From Salinimicrobium sp. TH3 (GTDB lineage Bacteria; Bacteroidota; Bacteroidia; Flavobacteriales; Flavobacteriaceae): a stretch of DNA of 64,000 bases. Both the position numbers and the translations under genes were made by a program. Under the pieces are notes generated by a model. That model had not been told where the DNA came from. It ran no database searches and was given only the letters and a program-made list of their open reading frames with translations. The stretch is from NCBI RefSeq assembly GCF_026676115.1, contig NZ_JAPONB010000005.1, positions 186,001 through 250,000 of the forward strand, written 5' to 3'. Positions 6,426 to 14,733 of this stretch are shown here, one piece after another (the stretch's first letter is position 1; each line of letters starts with the position of its first letter).

Positions 6426-8366
6426 ATGAAAGAAAGGGAAGCTCAATCTTCAAAGCTGTTTGCCCTCAAGCAAATCCTGGAAGGAACAGCCGAGTATACC
6501 GGGGAGGAATTCTTTATGTATCTGGTAAAAATTCTTTCAGAAGTCCTCCATGTAAAGGGAGTCTGGATTACCCAATTTCTTAAAGAGAAAAATATGCTGG
6601 ACTCCCTGGCATTTTATCTTGATGGTAAATTTGTAAAGGAATACTGTTACCCTGTTGAAAATACCCCCTGTGAGCCGGTCCTGGAAACTAATGATATTTG
6701 CCACTTCTCAAATAACCTCATAAATTTATTTCCCAGGGATCCCGACCTGGCGGAGCTAAATGCGGTAAGCTATCTGGGGATTGCCCTTAGGGATATGGAC
6801 GGCCAGGTATTAGGTCATCTTGCAGCACTGGACTCCAAACCCATGAAGGAGGTACCGGAATTCTTTGCCGTATTTAAAATTTTTGCTGGTCGCGCTGCAG
6901 CAGAGTTGAGAAGGATCAAAAAAGAACAGGAGCTAAAAGAAAGCAATCATAAACTCGACCGCATTCTGAACGGTACTTCTGAAGCTATTCTGGAACTGGA
7001 TAGTGATTTGAACATCACGCAAGCGAATACCGCTGCAGAAAAAGAATTTGGTTATTCTAGAGTTAATTTCTATAATCTTTCGGTTCAGAAAATTGTGGAT
7101 TCGGAGGCTTTCAAGAAGATCCTCAGTGCAATTTCCAAGTTGAAATTAGAGGAGAAAGCCTTTTGCACCACCCGTATTCAAGGAAAGATAAGATGTATTT
7201 CTGCCTCAAAAAAGACATTTTCTTCAAAGGTTTCCATGTCCTGTTACAGATTTCAGCAAAAACACTTTTATTCTCTGTTCATAAGAAATGTTGAAGAAAA
7301 GGAGAAGGCAGAAGAAAAAATAAGAGAGCTCCATATTGAAACCCACCTTCTCCGGAACAAATTGAAAGAAAACTTTAATAGTAATATTATTGGAAAAAGT
7401 CCGCAGATATTATCGGTTCTCGATCTTATTTCCAAAGTGGCGAAAACAGATTCCACTGTTCTAATCACCGGAGAAACAGGCACCGGAAAGGAATTGGTTG
7501 CTGAAGCTATTTTCAAGAACAGCAAAAGAAATCATAACTCTTTTGTAAGCTTGAATTGCGCTGCACTACCTGCAGAAATTATTGAAAGTGAACTCTTCGG
7601 CCATGTGAAGGGAGCCTTCACTGGCGCAAACAGTTCGAGAGAAGGCCGCTTTTCCCTGGCCGATAAAGGCACCATTTTTCTGGATGAAATTGGGGAATTA
7701 CCCTTACAATTACAGTCAAAATTACTAAGGGTCCTACAGGAAGGAGAATTTGAACCGGTCGGAAGTTCCAGAACAAAGAAAGTGGATGTAAGAATAATTG
7801 CCGCAACCCATCGTGATCTTTTTGAGGAAATGACCAAAGGAAATTTTCGCGAAGATCTTTATTACCGGCTCAATGTATTTCCCATCCCGGTAGCACCTCT
7901 AAGGGACCGGGGTGAGGATATCATTTTATTGGCAAATGCCTTTATTGAAAGACTGGCTAAACAATCTGCTACAAACCTGGAACCCTTGAGCGAAACCTCA
8001 AAACAGCAATTACTTTCCCATCATTGGCCGGGCAATGTTAGAGAACTCCAAAATATAATAGAAAGAGCTGTAATAATTTCTGAAGATGGAAGGCTTGACT
8101 TTTCCCAGATCCTTTCTGGTAATGAAATCGAGAAGAAAACAGTATTTAAGAGGGAACATAATCGTGTTCTTACCGATAAGGAAATGGCAGCACTTGAAAA
8201 AAGGAACCTTCTTCTGGCCCTTCATCTTACCGGGTGGAGAATATCGGGTAAGAAAGGTGCAGCTAAGCTACTCCAGATTCCTCCTTCTACCTTGTCCTCG
8301 CGTCTTGCTAAATTCGGTATAAAAAAAGCTGGAAATACGAGCGGATTGGAGTTCACCGATTTCTAA
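6426..8366 (+). CDS. Sigma-54-dependent transcriptional activator (GAF-PAS-AAA+-Fis HTH)
   Basis: A 646-residue bacterial enhancer-binding protein. A GAF-like sensor occupies about residues 15-165, a PAS-like domain about 175-290, then a short coiled-coil linker. The AAA+ core has Walker A GETGTGKE (about 349), the sigma-54 contact loop GAFTGA (about 396), Walker B GTIFLDEIGE (about 415) and VRIIAATHRDL. A Fis-type helix-turn-helix (GAAKLLQIPPSTLSSRL) lies near residues 610-635. There is no receiver domain, so the activator is ligand- or redox-sensing rather than a two-component regulator. It is transcribed away from the OsmC gene across a 165-base gap. A TAAATTTG box at 6380-6387 may be its own promoter. 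Confidence 0.93.
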   Translation: MKEREAQSSKLFALKQILEGTAEYTGEEFFMYLVKILSEVLHVKGVWITQFLKEKNMLDSLAFYLDGKFVKEYCYPVENTPCEPVLETNDICHFSNNLINLFPRDPDLAELNAVSYLGIALRDMDGQVLGHLAALDSKPMKEVPEFFAVFKIFAGRAAAELRRIKKEQELKESNHKLDRILNGTSEAILELDSDLNITQANTAAEKEFGYSRVNFYNLSVQKIVDSEAFKKILSAISKLKLEEKAFCTTRIQGKIRCISASKKTFSSKVSMSCYRFQQKHFYSLFIRNVEEKEKAEEKIRELHIETHLLRNKLKENFNSNIIGKSPQILSVLDLISKVAKTDSTVLITGETGTGKELVAEAIFKNSKRNHNSFVSLNCAALPAEIIESELFGHVKGAFTGANSSREGRFSLADKGTIFLDEIGELPLQLQSKLLRVLQEGEFEPVGSSRTKKVDVRIIAATHRDLFEEMTKGNFREDLYYRLNVFPIPVAPLRDRGEDIILLANAFIERLAKQSATNLEPLSETSKQQLLSHHWPGNVRELQNIIERAVIISEDGRLDFSQILSGNEIEKKTVFKREHNRVLTDKEMAALEKRNLLLALHLTGWRISGKKGAAKLLQIPPSTLSSRLAKFGIKKAGNTSGLEFTDF

Positions 8367-8384
8367 AATGTCTGTACCTTAATT

Positions 8385-8717
8385 TTAATCATCTTTAGAA
8401 TCAAAACTTCTTTTACCAAAAAAGGTTTCAAAAAACAATTTAAAATCTGAAATCAGACTCCAAAAAGGGTATTTAAATGTGGCTAGTTTGTTCCTCTCAA
8501 AAAAAGCATGACCCAACCAGTCGAAGCCGTAGCCCACTAACGGCAAAAAAATCCATTCCCAGCCCCAGCCGTTGAAAATGGCCAGAAAGAGCAATACAAA
8601 CACCAGAAAAGTGCCTTTAAAATGCAGAATCCTGCTCGTCCTGTTTTGGTGCTCGGTGAGATAAAACCTGTAAAACTCCCGGTAGTTAGTAATTCTTTCT
8701 GCCATAAGTATGTTCAT
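8385..8717 (-). CDS. DUF962 (Mpo1-like) membrane protein, paralogue A
   Basis: A 110-residue protein of the DUF962/YGL010w family. The family motif FYxFYLTEHQNRTSRILHF lies near the N terminus and GHAFFERNKLATFKYPFWSL near residues 73-92, with two hydrophobic segments between. The yeast member Mpo1 is an iron-dependent dioxygenase of 2-hydroxy fatty acids; whether the bacterial protein does this is unknown. Comparison with the paralogue at 13790-14110 favours the internal ATG at 8705 (MAERITNYREF) as the real start. The stop is only 18 bases from the end of the convergent activator gene. Confidence 0.85.
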   Translation of the reverse strand: MNILMAERITNYREFYRFYLTEHQNRTSRILHFKGTFLVFVLLFLAIFNGWGWEWIFLPLVGYGFDWLGHAFFERNKLATFKYPFWSLISDFKLFFETFFGKRSFDSKDD

Positions 8718-8762
8718 CTTTAAAGAGTATAAGTAGGTACTCTTTATTATTGTGGAAAACGG

Positions 8763-9203
8763 TTATAAGAGATTAGCAGGTAAATCAAACTTTTGAGAGC
8801 TAAGATCCTTCCTGCCTCTGCTGATAACTTCGAAAACTCCCGCGAGAAATAACCAAATGGGTAAAACCATAATAACAGCGGCTTCGGCAATTCCAAAAAC
8901 ATCTACAGTAGAATAAAGGAGTGCTAAAGCGAGTATAACCAAAACAATCCCACTAATGATGCGAAGCCATTTGGTAGCACCACCCAGAAATAATCCTGCT
9001 ACAAAGTTCCACAAAAGTAATAAACCAATAAGGGCAAAGAAACCTGCCCAGATATAGTCGGCGGTATCTGCGCCTTCAAGTAAAAAGATAACGCAATAGC
9101 TGAATATAACTCCAAGCACCAGCCTTGAAATGATCCAGAAGATGCGGGTAAGCCTGAAAAAGGATTTTATGATTCCCATCTGTTTTAGAATTCCTTGGAT
9201 CAA
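8763..9203 (-). CDS. Small four-helix membrane protein (DUF308/HdeD-like)
   Basis: A 146-residue integral membrane protein. After a short cationic N terminus come about four to five hydrophobic helices (residues about 27-45, 50-72, 80-100, 108-130) and a cytoplasmic tail with RGRKDLSSQ. The Gly-rich helices suggest the DUF308/HdeD group, but no diagnostic motif is visible. An internal ATG at codon 9 (MGIIKSFF) is an alternative start. It lies upstream of the DUF962 gene on the same strand with a 45-base gap and may be co-transcribed with it. No function is assigned. Confidence 0.6.
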   Translation of the reverse strand: MIQGILKQMGIIKSFFRLTRIFWIISRLVLGVIFSYCVIFLLEGADTADYIWAGFFALIGLLLLWNFVAGLFLGGATKWLRIISGIVLVILALALLYSTVDVFGIAEAAVIMVLPIWLFLAGVFEVISRGRKDLSSQKFDLPANLL

Positions 9204-9410
9204 ATAAATATACAGTTTAATTTAAAAGAAAAACTAAAGCTTTTGCTCCGGTTGCCTCAATTTATTATGCCGGTTCTAAAGGTTCAGATTTTTATCTAAT
9301 ATATCTTTCTCCTCAAGGATCAATGAGGCATTTTTTTCCAGGGTCTTTTCAGGTACCCGTAGAACAAAAAACAGCTAATAAGACCGTAAGGATATCATAT
9401 ATAAATCAAT

Positions 9411-9438
9411 AAAAAACCCGAAGCATGAACTTCGGGTT
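9411..9438 (-). terminator. Terminator with AACCCGAAG stem
   Basis: The 9-base-pair stem AACCCGAAG / CTTCGGGTT with a six-base loop has a run of T on the minus strand (AAAAAA on the plus strand). It ends the lipoprotein gene at 9526 and forms the second half of a two-hairpin module with 9447-9468. Confidence 0.85.
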
Positions 9439-9446
9439 CAAAAGAT

Positions 9447-9468
9447 CTTCAAAAATGGCTTTTTAGAA
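9447..9468 (-). repeat. CTTC-AAAAATG-CTTTTT-GAA hairpin repeat
   Basis: CTTCAAAAATGGCTTTTTAGAA is an imperfect palindrome directly preceding the terminator on the minus strand. Similar sequences lie in the same relative position at 10594-10615 and 11836-11858. Confidence 0.6.
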
Positions 9469-9525
9469 AAGGGTAAATCTTCTCTTCTTGATCTGGGGAA
9501 AGTTGTGTAGAGAACAGTATATAAT

Positions 9526-10326
9526 TTAATTGGTTATTTGAGCATCAGTTGTAAAGTGATAATCTGTATATCCAACAAGACAAGAAAATTCCACATCACA
9601 AAAAGTAATGGAATAGCTACCTTCTCCCAACCTCACTACATAAACTGAATCGCCGGCGCTGGGACCCGAAGTACACCAGGAATTAAGAGTCCCCATATCT
9701 ACAACAGCTGAAATCATACATTCGTTAAGTGTCTTATTCAGGGAAAAATCTGATACTATTGTATAAATCCCAGACATTGGAACATGGCTAAAATCCACAC
9801 GTAAATCTCCCCGTGACCCGTTGGCAATGACACCGTAATCACCAAAATGTCCATGTTGTTCACCGGCTAAAGGTTTTCTAAAAGTCATCAACATTCCCTG
9901 ATGGTCCATTGTATTAGCTTCAGGTGAACAGGGAGCATTAATTTGAAGTTCTCCGGTCACAAATTCGACTGCATCACCGTAGGAAATACCTGTAGAATTT
10001 GTGGCATAACTCCTGACAAAATATTTGGTCTCCGGCTCCAAATTGACAAGTTCGATTGTGAAGCGGGTGTCATCTCCGTCAGCAACAACATACTGGTCAT
10101 CTATTGTAGGGTTTTGGTTCGTGCTCCAACAAACTCCCTTGCCCGTAACAGGACTTGTTCCTTCAGAGATAATTTCACCACCGGTTTGGGCAGAATGATC
10201 AGTTATCAAAGTAACCTCTACAGTTGCAATTACAGGGAGGTTTTCATCAACATCGTCAGAACTTTCACCAGTACAACCTAGGAATACTAAAAGAAATAAG
10301 AGCCAAAGACATTTGAGTTTTTCCAT
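9526..10326 (-). CDS. Lipoprotein with fibronectin type III-like domain
   Basis: A 266-residue exported protein. The N terminus has a signal peptide with lipobox ending at Cys18 (FLGC). Residues about 33-128 form a fibronectin-III-like repeat of a kind common in Bacteroidota, with GKGVCWSTNQNPTI and TKYFVRSYATNSTGISYG as hallmarks. The remaining 130 residues are beta-rich with six cysteines (for example NECMISA, NSWCTSG, ITFCDVEFSC) and could form a disulfide-linked domain; I do not recognise it. It is probably anchored in the outer membrane and surface exposed. It has its own terminator. Confidence 0.75.
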   Translation of the reverse strand: MEKLKCLWLLFLLVFLGCTGESSDDVDENLPVIATVEVTLITDHSAQTGGEIISEGTSPVTGKGVCWSTNQNPTIDDQYVVADGDDTRFTIELVNLEPETKYFVRSYATNSTGISYGDAVEFVTGELQINAPCSPEANTMDHQGMLMTFRKPLAGEQHGHFGDYGVIANGSRGDLRVDFSHVPMSGIYTIVSDFSLNKTLNECMISAVVDMGTLNSWCTSGPSAGDSVYVVRLGEGSYSITFCDVEFSCLVGYTDYHFTTDAQITN

Positions 10327-10556
10327 TTTACTATATGATTAAGTTAAGTCCAAAAACTATTTATCTTGAATGATTCCATTCAAAGCGTTTTTTGTATTAA
10401 AAATTAAATTAAACAGAAAAACATCAATCATTAACCATTTTTCAGCAACATAATCTAACAAAAGCACATAAAAATATAATTATTTAATATTCATAATATT
10501 AACACTCCTAAAGAGGCGGATCAAAATTCAAAATCGCGTATTTTTATTATTCACCG

Positions 10557-10583
10557 AAAAGCCTGAAGCCAAAGCTTCGGTTT
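10557..10583 (-). terminator. Terminator with CCGAAGC stem
   Basis: On the minus strand CCGAAGC / GCTTCAGG with a TTTG loop is followed by CTTTT. It stands about 50 bases after the stop of the secreted protein at 10634-11602, behind a CTTTTTAGAAGG hairpin repeat at 10594-10615. Confidence 0.65.
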
Positions 10584-10593
10584 AAATCGACCA

Positions 10594-10615
10594 TGAAAAA
10601 TCGCTTTTTAGAAGG
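10594..10615 (-). repeat. CTTTTTAGAAGG-type hairpin repeat
   Basis: TGAAAAATCGCTTTTTAGAAGG matches the repeats at 9447-9468 and 11836-11858 and again sits between a minus-strand stop codon and a terminator-like hairpin. Confidence 0.55.
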
Positions 10616-10633
10616 CACTTTTTGTAATATTTA

Positions 10634-11602
10634 CTAGCCTTCCTTTTTCTTCATCTTCTTTACAGCCTTTGCCACATCCTTTAGATCTTTACTCTTTAGG
10701 TTATAAGACATTGGCTTGTAAGCGTTGAAAACGATCTCCCCGCTTGTACTATGGAAAACGGTAAAAAATTTTTCTGACGAACTTCTCGTGTACACGAGGT
10801 AATAAAAATCTTCCCCTGCAATTATCGCATCACTTATTTGGCAGGCAGTCTTAAATTCATGAGGATAGGGATAATTCTTCATAAGCTTTTCAGGATCCTC
10901 TGAACCCGCTACTAACCCAAACATTTTGCTCCTTTTCTCCAGGGCATATTCAGGTATATAAAGGGTTTTATTAGCCATACGGGCAATGGCTGGAACATCA
11001 TCTATCCCCTTGTAAAGCCCTTTCCCCTCTCCTTTTTCCAGAAGGTCATTAATATTCCTGAAATAGTTACGTAGGAAACCGGGAGTCCAGTTATTTATTT
11101 CGGCGTCACCATAGAGATAAACAAATATTTCACTTTCGCTCATTGTTGCCATCGCCCTCATAGCTTCTTCAGAAGGAAAAAGATCAAGTCGCGCGAAACT
11201 TTGAACAAATTCTTTTCCGTTTTTATCTGGAAGCGACATGTACAAGTGCAAAAACAAATAGGAATTGTCAACCGTAGCATATTGCTTGACAACTTTTCTT
11301 AATCCCTCAATAACAAAAAAGGATTTCCCTGTAAGATCTATACTGCCGGCTTCAGAAAAAGGTATAAGAATTAGGTCGGAGATGGTCCAGACATCTTCAA
11401 GAGCCTTCCGCAGCTCTATTAGATCATCATCAGCACGATAAAAGAACACCGTTTGGGAATTCTTCAATCTGTCAATGGCTTCTTCACTTAATTCATTGGG
11501 GTCAAGTTGTTTTTTCTCTACAGGCTTTACTCTAAACTGCCCAAAAACGGGTAGAGTGAATAAACCAATTGCAATAAATAGTAATAGATAAGAGATTTTC
11601 AA
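10634..11602 (-). CDS. Secreted protein of unknown function
   Basis: A 322-residue protein with a cleavable signal peptide (MKISYLLLFIAIGLFTLPVFGQ, cleavage near residue 21). The mature part is mixed alpha/beta with many charged residues and a very basic C-terminal tail (LKDVAKAVKKMKKKEG). Residues about 50-65 (TVFFYRADDDLIELRKALEDVW) look like the start of a folded domain. I do not recognise the family. The gene stands alone on the minus strand and ends in the two-hairpin module also seen after its neighbours. Confidence 0.65.
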   Translation of the reverse strand: MKISYLLLFIAIGLFTLPVFGQFRVKPVEKKQLDPNELSEEAIDRLKNSQTVFFYRADDDLIELRKALEDVWTISDLILIPFSEAGSIDLTGKSFFVIEGLRKVVKQYATVDNSYLFLHLYMSLPDKNGKEFVQSFARLDLFPSEEAMRAMATMSESEIFVYLYGDAEINNWTPGFLRNYFRNINDLLEKGEGKGLYKGIDDVPAIARMANKTLYIPEYALEKRSKMFGLVAGSEDPEKLMKNYPYPHEFKTACQISDAIIAGEDFYYLVYTRSSSEKFFTVFHSTSGEIVFNAYKPMSYNLKSKDLKDVAKAVKKMKKKEG

Positions 11603-11826
11603 TTATTGAAAGATTTAATGAATTATACTTTCAATATAGAGGAAAAAATGATTAGTTATTACTTTTTTGTTGATATAATCGTTTAAGTGACAGAATAATA
11701 GGTTTTAAGTAGATAAATTTGAGGTGGAGGCGGTAATTGCAGTTAAAATAAAATTATGTACTTCAAAATAAATCGAAATGCCGGCTTTGCCATACAACTA
11801 AAAACGAAAGCAAAAGCTACGGGGTT

Positions 11827-12109
11827 TTAAAACATCTTCAAAAATGCTTTTTTAGAAGGGTAATCGTCTTCTGTCACTTTGGCGCTCTTACCAATGATGA
11901 AATATAGAATGATCCCAATATCCGGCGCGAAAAGCACCACCAAAGCCCGGAGCAGCTTCTTGTCCACTTTAAACTTTGAGGTAAGGATCTGGTAAAATGT
12001 CGCCACACAAAAGATGAGAAAAAGAAATTCCAAGCTGAACCAAATCGTGTTTTCCCAGAAGAAATGTTCCTGAAGGAACCTGGCGGGATCGATGTAAAAA
12101 AGTTTTCAC
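11827..12109 (-). CDS. PLDc_N-like small membrane protein
   Basis: A mini-protein with two membrane helices of the type found at the N terminus of cardiolipin synthases (FAPDIGIILYFIIGKS near the second helix). An internal TTG at 12033 would give 68 residues, but the frame continues upstream in good protein sequence (FYIDPARFLQEHFFWENTIW) to a GTG at 12109-12107, with an in-frame TAA just before it. I therefore prefer the 93-residue GTG form. The last codons (KKAFLKMF and stop) lie inside a CTTCTAAAAAAGCATTTTTGAAG hairpin repeat, so the repeat forms the C terminus. Function unknown. Confidence 0.6.
11836..11858 (-). repeat. Hairpin repeat overlapping a gene end
   Basis: CTTCAAAAATGCTTTTTTAGAAG on the plus strand is a near-perfect palindrome of the same family as 9447-9468. 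It covers the last codons of the PLDc_N-like gene. Confidence 0.6.
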
Positions 12110-12245
12110 TTTATATTATCTCACCTTTAAAGCCAAAAGCCCGGGGCCTAATATCCAGACTCTAAAGTTTTGATGAAAAACCTTTCAGAAATAACATTTT
12201 TTGAAAAGTCTTCTTGCACCTTAATGTTTTTCCCTAAAGGTGGAT

Positions 12246-13031
12246 TCACAGTCGCTCTTTTACAAATTGTAGTGCTTTAGCCTGGTAAAACTCCACAAGC
12301 TCAAACCGCTTAGCTTCAGGTAAAAGGGTGGAGAATCTTCTATTTTCGGCACAAAAATAAACGAAGTCCCTAATACGATCTTCGGGAATATCCAAATCTG
12401 TGAAAAAAGCAAGTGGCAATGCCGCTACTCCCGCATCTACAATCTGCGAAAGATCTTCGTTGGCAGCGGCTTTTTGAAGCATTGCTGTTTTGCCGTTGAT
12501 GCTGTTAATTATTCCGTCGAGACTTACATTTAGATTCCCGGGAGGATTATATTTTGAAGAGGTACTCACATTAGATGCCGTTTTTAACTTTCGTTCAATA
12601 GAAGTAGGCCTGGGCCTATCTGACATTGGGAAACCAAGATCAGCTTGGGTTAAGGTGGGAATGTTTTCAAGATCTTTCGCCAGGTTTCCGCTCAGGTTAA
12701 TGTCGCTCAAAGTTACCTCCGGTAACTCATCGATTTTTTCTACAAGAAGCACAGGTAAAAATGCCTTTTTTAGCACCTCACTTGTTATCACTATTTCCCG
12801 GGACTCGTATTGAACCGAGGAAAAAAGAATTGTATCGTTAACTGCCACTTCTAATTCAAATTCCCCACGCTTATTGTTTGTTGTTCCCTTTTCGCTCGTA
12901 AGATTGATGATATTAATAGCGGAAATTTCTTTCTCTGGCGCCACAATCTTTCCCTGCAACAAAGTTTTTTCCTGCGCTATTGAGGAAAGATTAAAAATTA
13001 GAAATAGAAAAAGGGCTAGAGATCTCTTCAT
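12246..13031 (-). CDS. Carboxypeptidase-regulatory-like domain protein, tandem copy A
   Basis: A 261-residue secreted protein (signal peptide MKRSLALFLFLIFNLSSIAQ). Residues about 25-105 form a CarboxypepD_reg-like beta-sandwich (GKIVAPEKEISAINIINLTSEKGTTNNKRGEF...), the domain that often precedes TonB receptors but here stands alone. A helical C-terminal domain (AAANEDLSQIVDAGVAALP...RIRDFVYFCAE) follows. It is a close paralogue of the gene 14 bases upstream (13046-13786); the two differ mainly in a spacer of about 25 residues near positions 150-175. Probably periplasmic or outer-membrane associated; function unknown. Confidence 0.78.
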   Translation of the reverse strand: MKRSLALFLFLIFNLSSIAQEKTLLQGKIVAPEKEISAINIINLTSEKGTTNNKRGEFELEVAVNDTILFSSVQYESREIVITSEVLKKAFLPVLLVEKIDELPEVTLSDINLSGNLAKDLENIPTLTQADLGFPMSDRPRPTSIERKLKTASNVSTSSKYNPPGNLNVSLDGIINSINGKTAMLQKAAANEDLSQIVDAGVAALPLAFFTDLDIPEDRIRDFVYFCAENRRFSTLLPEAKRFELVEFYQAKALQFVKERL

Positions 13032-13045
13032 TGATTAATTAAAAA

Positions 13046-13786
13046 TTATATTCTTTCCTTTACGAACTCCGGGGCCTTTTTCCGATAATACGCTACAAGT
13101 TCAAGACGCATGGCATCAGGTAAATATGTATGAAAATTGGGATCTTCTGCACAGAAATATATAAAGTCCCTTATTTTATCTTTCGGAATCAAAAGCTCCT
13201 CGAAAAAGGAAGTCGGTAGCGCAGCTTCCCCGGCATCAACCAACTGAGAAAGATCTTCATTGGCAGCAGCTTTTTTCAGCATTTTAATTTTCCCCTTTAG
13301 GGTATTGAAAAGTAAGTCCATCCCGGAGGACGCCGTAGTGAGCTTTCTCTCAATGGAAGTTGGCGGGGGAACATCGGACATTGGAAAGCCGATATCTGCT
13401 TGGGTAAGCGTTGGAATATCTTCAATATCTTTAGCAAGATTTCCACTAAGGCTAATATTGCTAATACTTACCTCCTTAAGCTCATCTATTTTCTCCACAA
13501 GAAGTACCGTCAAAAATGCCTTTTTTAGGACCTCTTTGGTTATTACTATTTCCCGTTGCTCATACTGGACCGAAGAAAACAGAAGAGTATCGTTAACTGC
13601 TACTTCTATTTCAAATTCCCCTTTACTATTGTTAGTTGTTCCCGTTTTACTTGTGAGGTTGACAATGTTAATAGAGAAAATTTCACCGTCAGGCGTTAAT
13701 ATCTTTCCCTGTAACAGAGATCTCTCCTGCCCCACTGAAGAAAGACTTAATAGAACGAATAGAAGAAGTAGAAAATTTTTGATCAT
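13046..13786 (-). CDS. Carboxypeptidase-regulatory-like domain protein, tandem copy B
   Basis: A 246-residue secreted paralogue of the gene that follows it. It has a signal peptide to about residue 19 and the same two-domain plan: CarboxypepD_reg-like domain (GTTNNSKGEFEIEVAVNDTLLFSSVQYE...) and helical C-terminal domain (AANEDLSQLVDAGEAALP). The similarity runs along the whole length, which points to tandem duplication. Its ATG comes right after two consecutive stop codons (TAG TAA) of the DUF962 gene upstream, so the three genes probably form one transcript. Confidence 0.78.
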   Translation of the reverse strand: MIKNFLLLLFVLLSLSSVGQERSLLQGKILTPDGEIFSINIVNLTSKTGTTNNSKGEFEIEVAVNDTLLFSSVQYEQREIVITKEVLKKAFLTVLLVEKIDELKEVSISNISLSGNLAKDIEDIPTLTQADIGFPMSDVPPPTSIERKLTTASSGMDLLFNTLKGKIKMLKKAAANEDLSQLVDAGEAALPTSFFEELLIPKDKIRDFIYFCAEDPNFHTYLPDAMRLELVAYYRKKAPEFVKERI

Positions 13787-13789
13787 TTA

Positions 13790-14110
13790 CTAATCCTTTC
13801 GGGAATCAAAGCTCTTGCTCCCGAAGAGAATTTCAAAAAATAATTTAAAGTCGGAGATCAGGCTCCAAAAAGGATATTGGAAGGTGGCAGGCTTGTTCTT
13901 TTCAAAAAAGGCATGACCTACCCAGGCGAAGCCATATCCCACCAGCGGCAAAAAGATCCATTCCCAGCCCCAGCCGTCTAATATTGCGAGAAACAAAAGC
14001 ACGAATACGAGAAATGTGCCTGTAAAATGAAGAATCCGGCTGGTTCTGTTTTGATGTTCTGTAAGGTAGAAATGGTAAAATTCTTTATAGGAGGTAATCC
14101 TGTTTCCCAT
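13790..14110 (-). CDS. DUF962 (Mpo1-like) membrane protein, paralogue B
   Basis: A 106-residue paralogue of the protein at 8385-8717; most positions are identical (YKEFYHFYLTEHQNRTSRILHF, GHAFFEKNKPATFQYPFWSL). The family motifs and two hydrophobic segments are intact. Its stop codon is three bases from the start of the next gene (TAG TAA ATG), so it is the first gene of a likely operon with the two CarboxypepD_reg-like proteins. Possible role: oxidation of 2-hydroxy fatty acids, by analogy to yeast Mpo1 only. Confidence 0.85.
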   Translation of the reverse strand: MGNRITSYKEFYHFYLTEHQNRTSRILHFTGTFLVFVLLFLAILDGWGWEWIFLPLVGYGFAWVGHAFFEKNKPATFQYPFWSLISDFKLFFEILFGSKSFDSRKD

Positions 14111-14163
14111 GGAATGATGTTATGTAGGATAAATATAGAAGAATTTTAAAATTTTTCTGATGC

Positions 14164-14694
14164 TCAATGGTTTTTCTTCTTGGAATCCGCGACGTTTCCC
14201 AGAGATTTTCCAAAACAATAGCTTTTTTCCACTCCGGCGTACTGTCCATAATTAGGAATTCTCTGATATCCGCTTTTGAAGTAAAGCCGGATAGCTTCCG
14301 GCTGATTAATTCCGGTCTCCAGAACACAGCGTTTATAGCCGAGTTCTTTTGCCCAGGCTTCCAACTCTGCCAAAACCTTGCCGGCGTTACCCTTTCCCCT
14401 ATTATCGGGTGACGTGTACATTCTTTTCACCTCTGCAGTTTCATTACTGTAGTACTTCAAGGCTCCACAGGAAACCGGTCTATCATTTTCAAAAATAACA
14501 ACGGCATGTTTAATCGCATCCAGCTTATTAAACTGATCGTAAAAAGCATGGTCTTCCCCATCGGTTACAGCCAGCTCTTTATCCAGATCATTTACCAGCA
14601 AGATGAAATTCTCATCTGTTGCAGTTGTTCGTTTGACTGCCATATTTTTTGAATTATTTATTTCAGCCGCTGCAGTTCTTATTCTGTTCATCAC
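14164..14694 (-). CDS. GNAT family N-acetyltransferase
   Basis: A GCN5-type acetyltransferase. The acetyl-CoA pyrophosphate-binding motif is visible as VKRMYTSPDNRGKGNAGKVLAELEAWA (about residues 89-115), followed by ETGINQPEAIRLYFKSGYQRIPNYG, the usual motif B region. The substrate is not predictable. The full frame gives 176 residues, but the first 17 are unlike the family, and an internal ATG at 14643 (MAVKRTTATDE) is a plausible real start. It lies 54 bases upstream of the DUF962 gene on the same strand. Confidence 0.86.
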   Translation of the reverse strand: MMNRIRTAAAEINNSKNMAVKRTTATDENFILLVNDLDKELAVTDGEDHAFYDQFNKLDAIKHAVVIFENDRPVSCGALKYYSNETAEVKRMYTSPDNRGKGNAGKVLAELEAWAKELGYKRCVLETGINQPEAIRLYFKSGYQRIPNYGQYAGVEKSYCFGKSLGNVADSKKKNH

Positions 14695-14733
14695 ACTTTA
14701 TCTTTCTGAAAAAATAGCCAGCAATGAAGATAA

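Larger units (their letters stand above)
9204..9525. other. 322-base stretch without a clear gene
   Basis: It contains the terminator of the lipoprotein gene (9411-9438) and a hairpin-like repeat at 9447-9468. On the minus strand at about 9280-9375 there is a 32-codon open frame without a start codon (ending EKDILDKNLNL) that could be a gene remnant. Nothing else is recognisable. Confidence 0.5.
10327..10633. other. AT-rich intergenic stretch
   Basis: The 307 bases upstream of the lipoprotein gene are AT-rich and hold the two-hairpin module at 10557-10615. I see no open reading frame or clear promoter in the rest. Confidence 0.5.
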
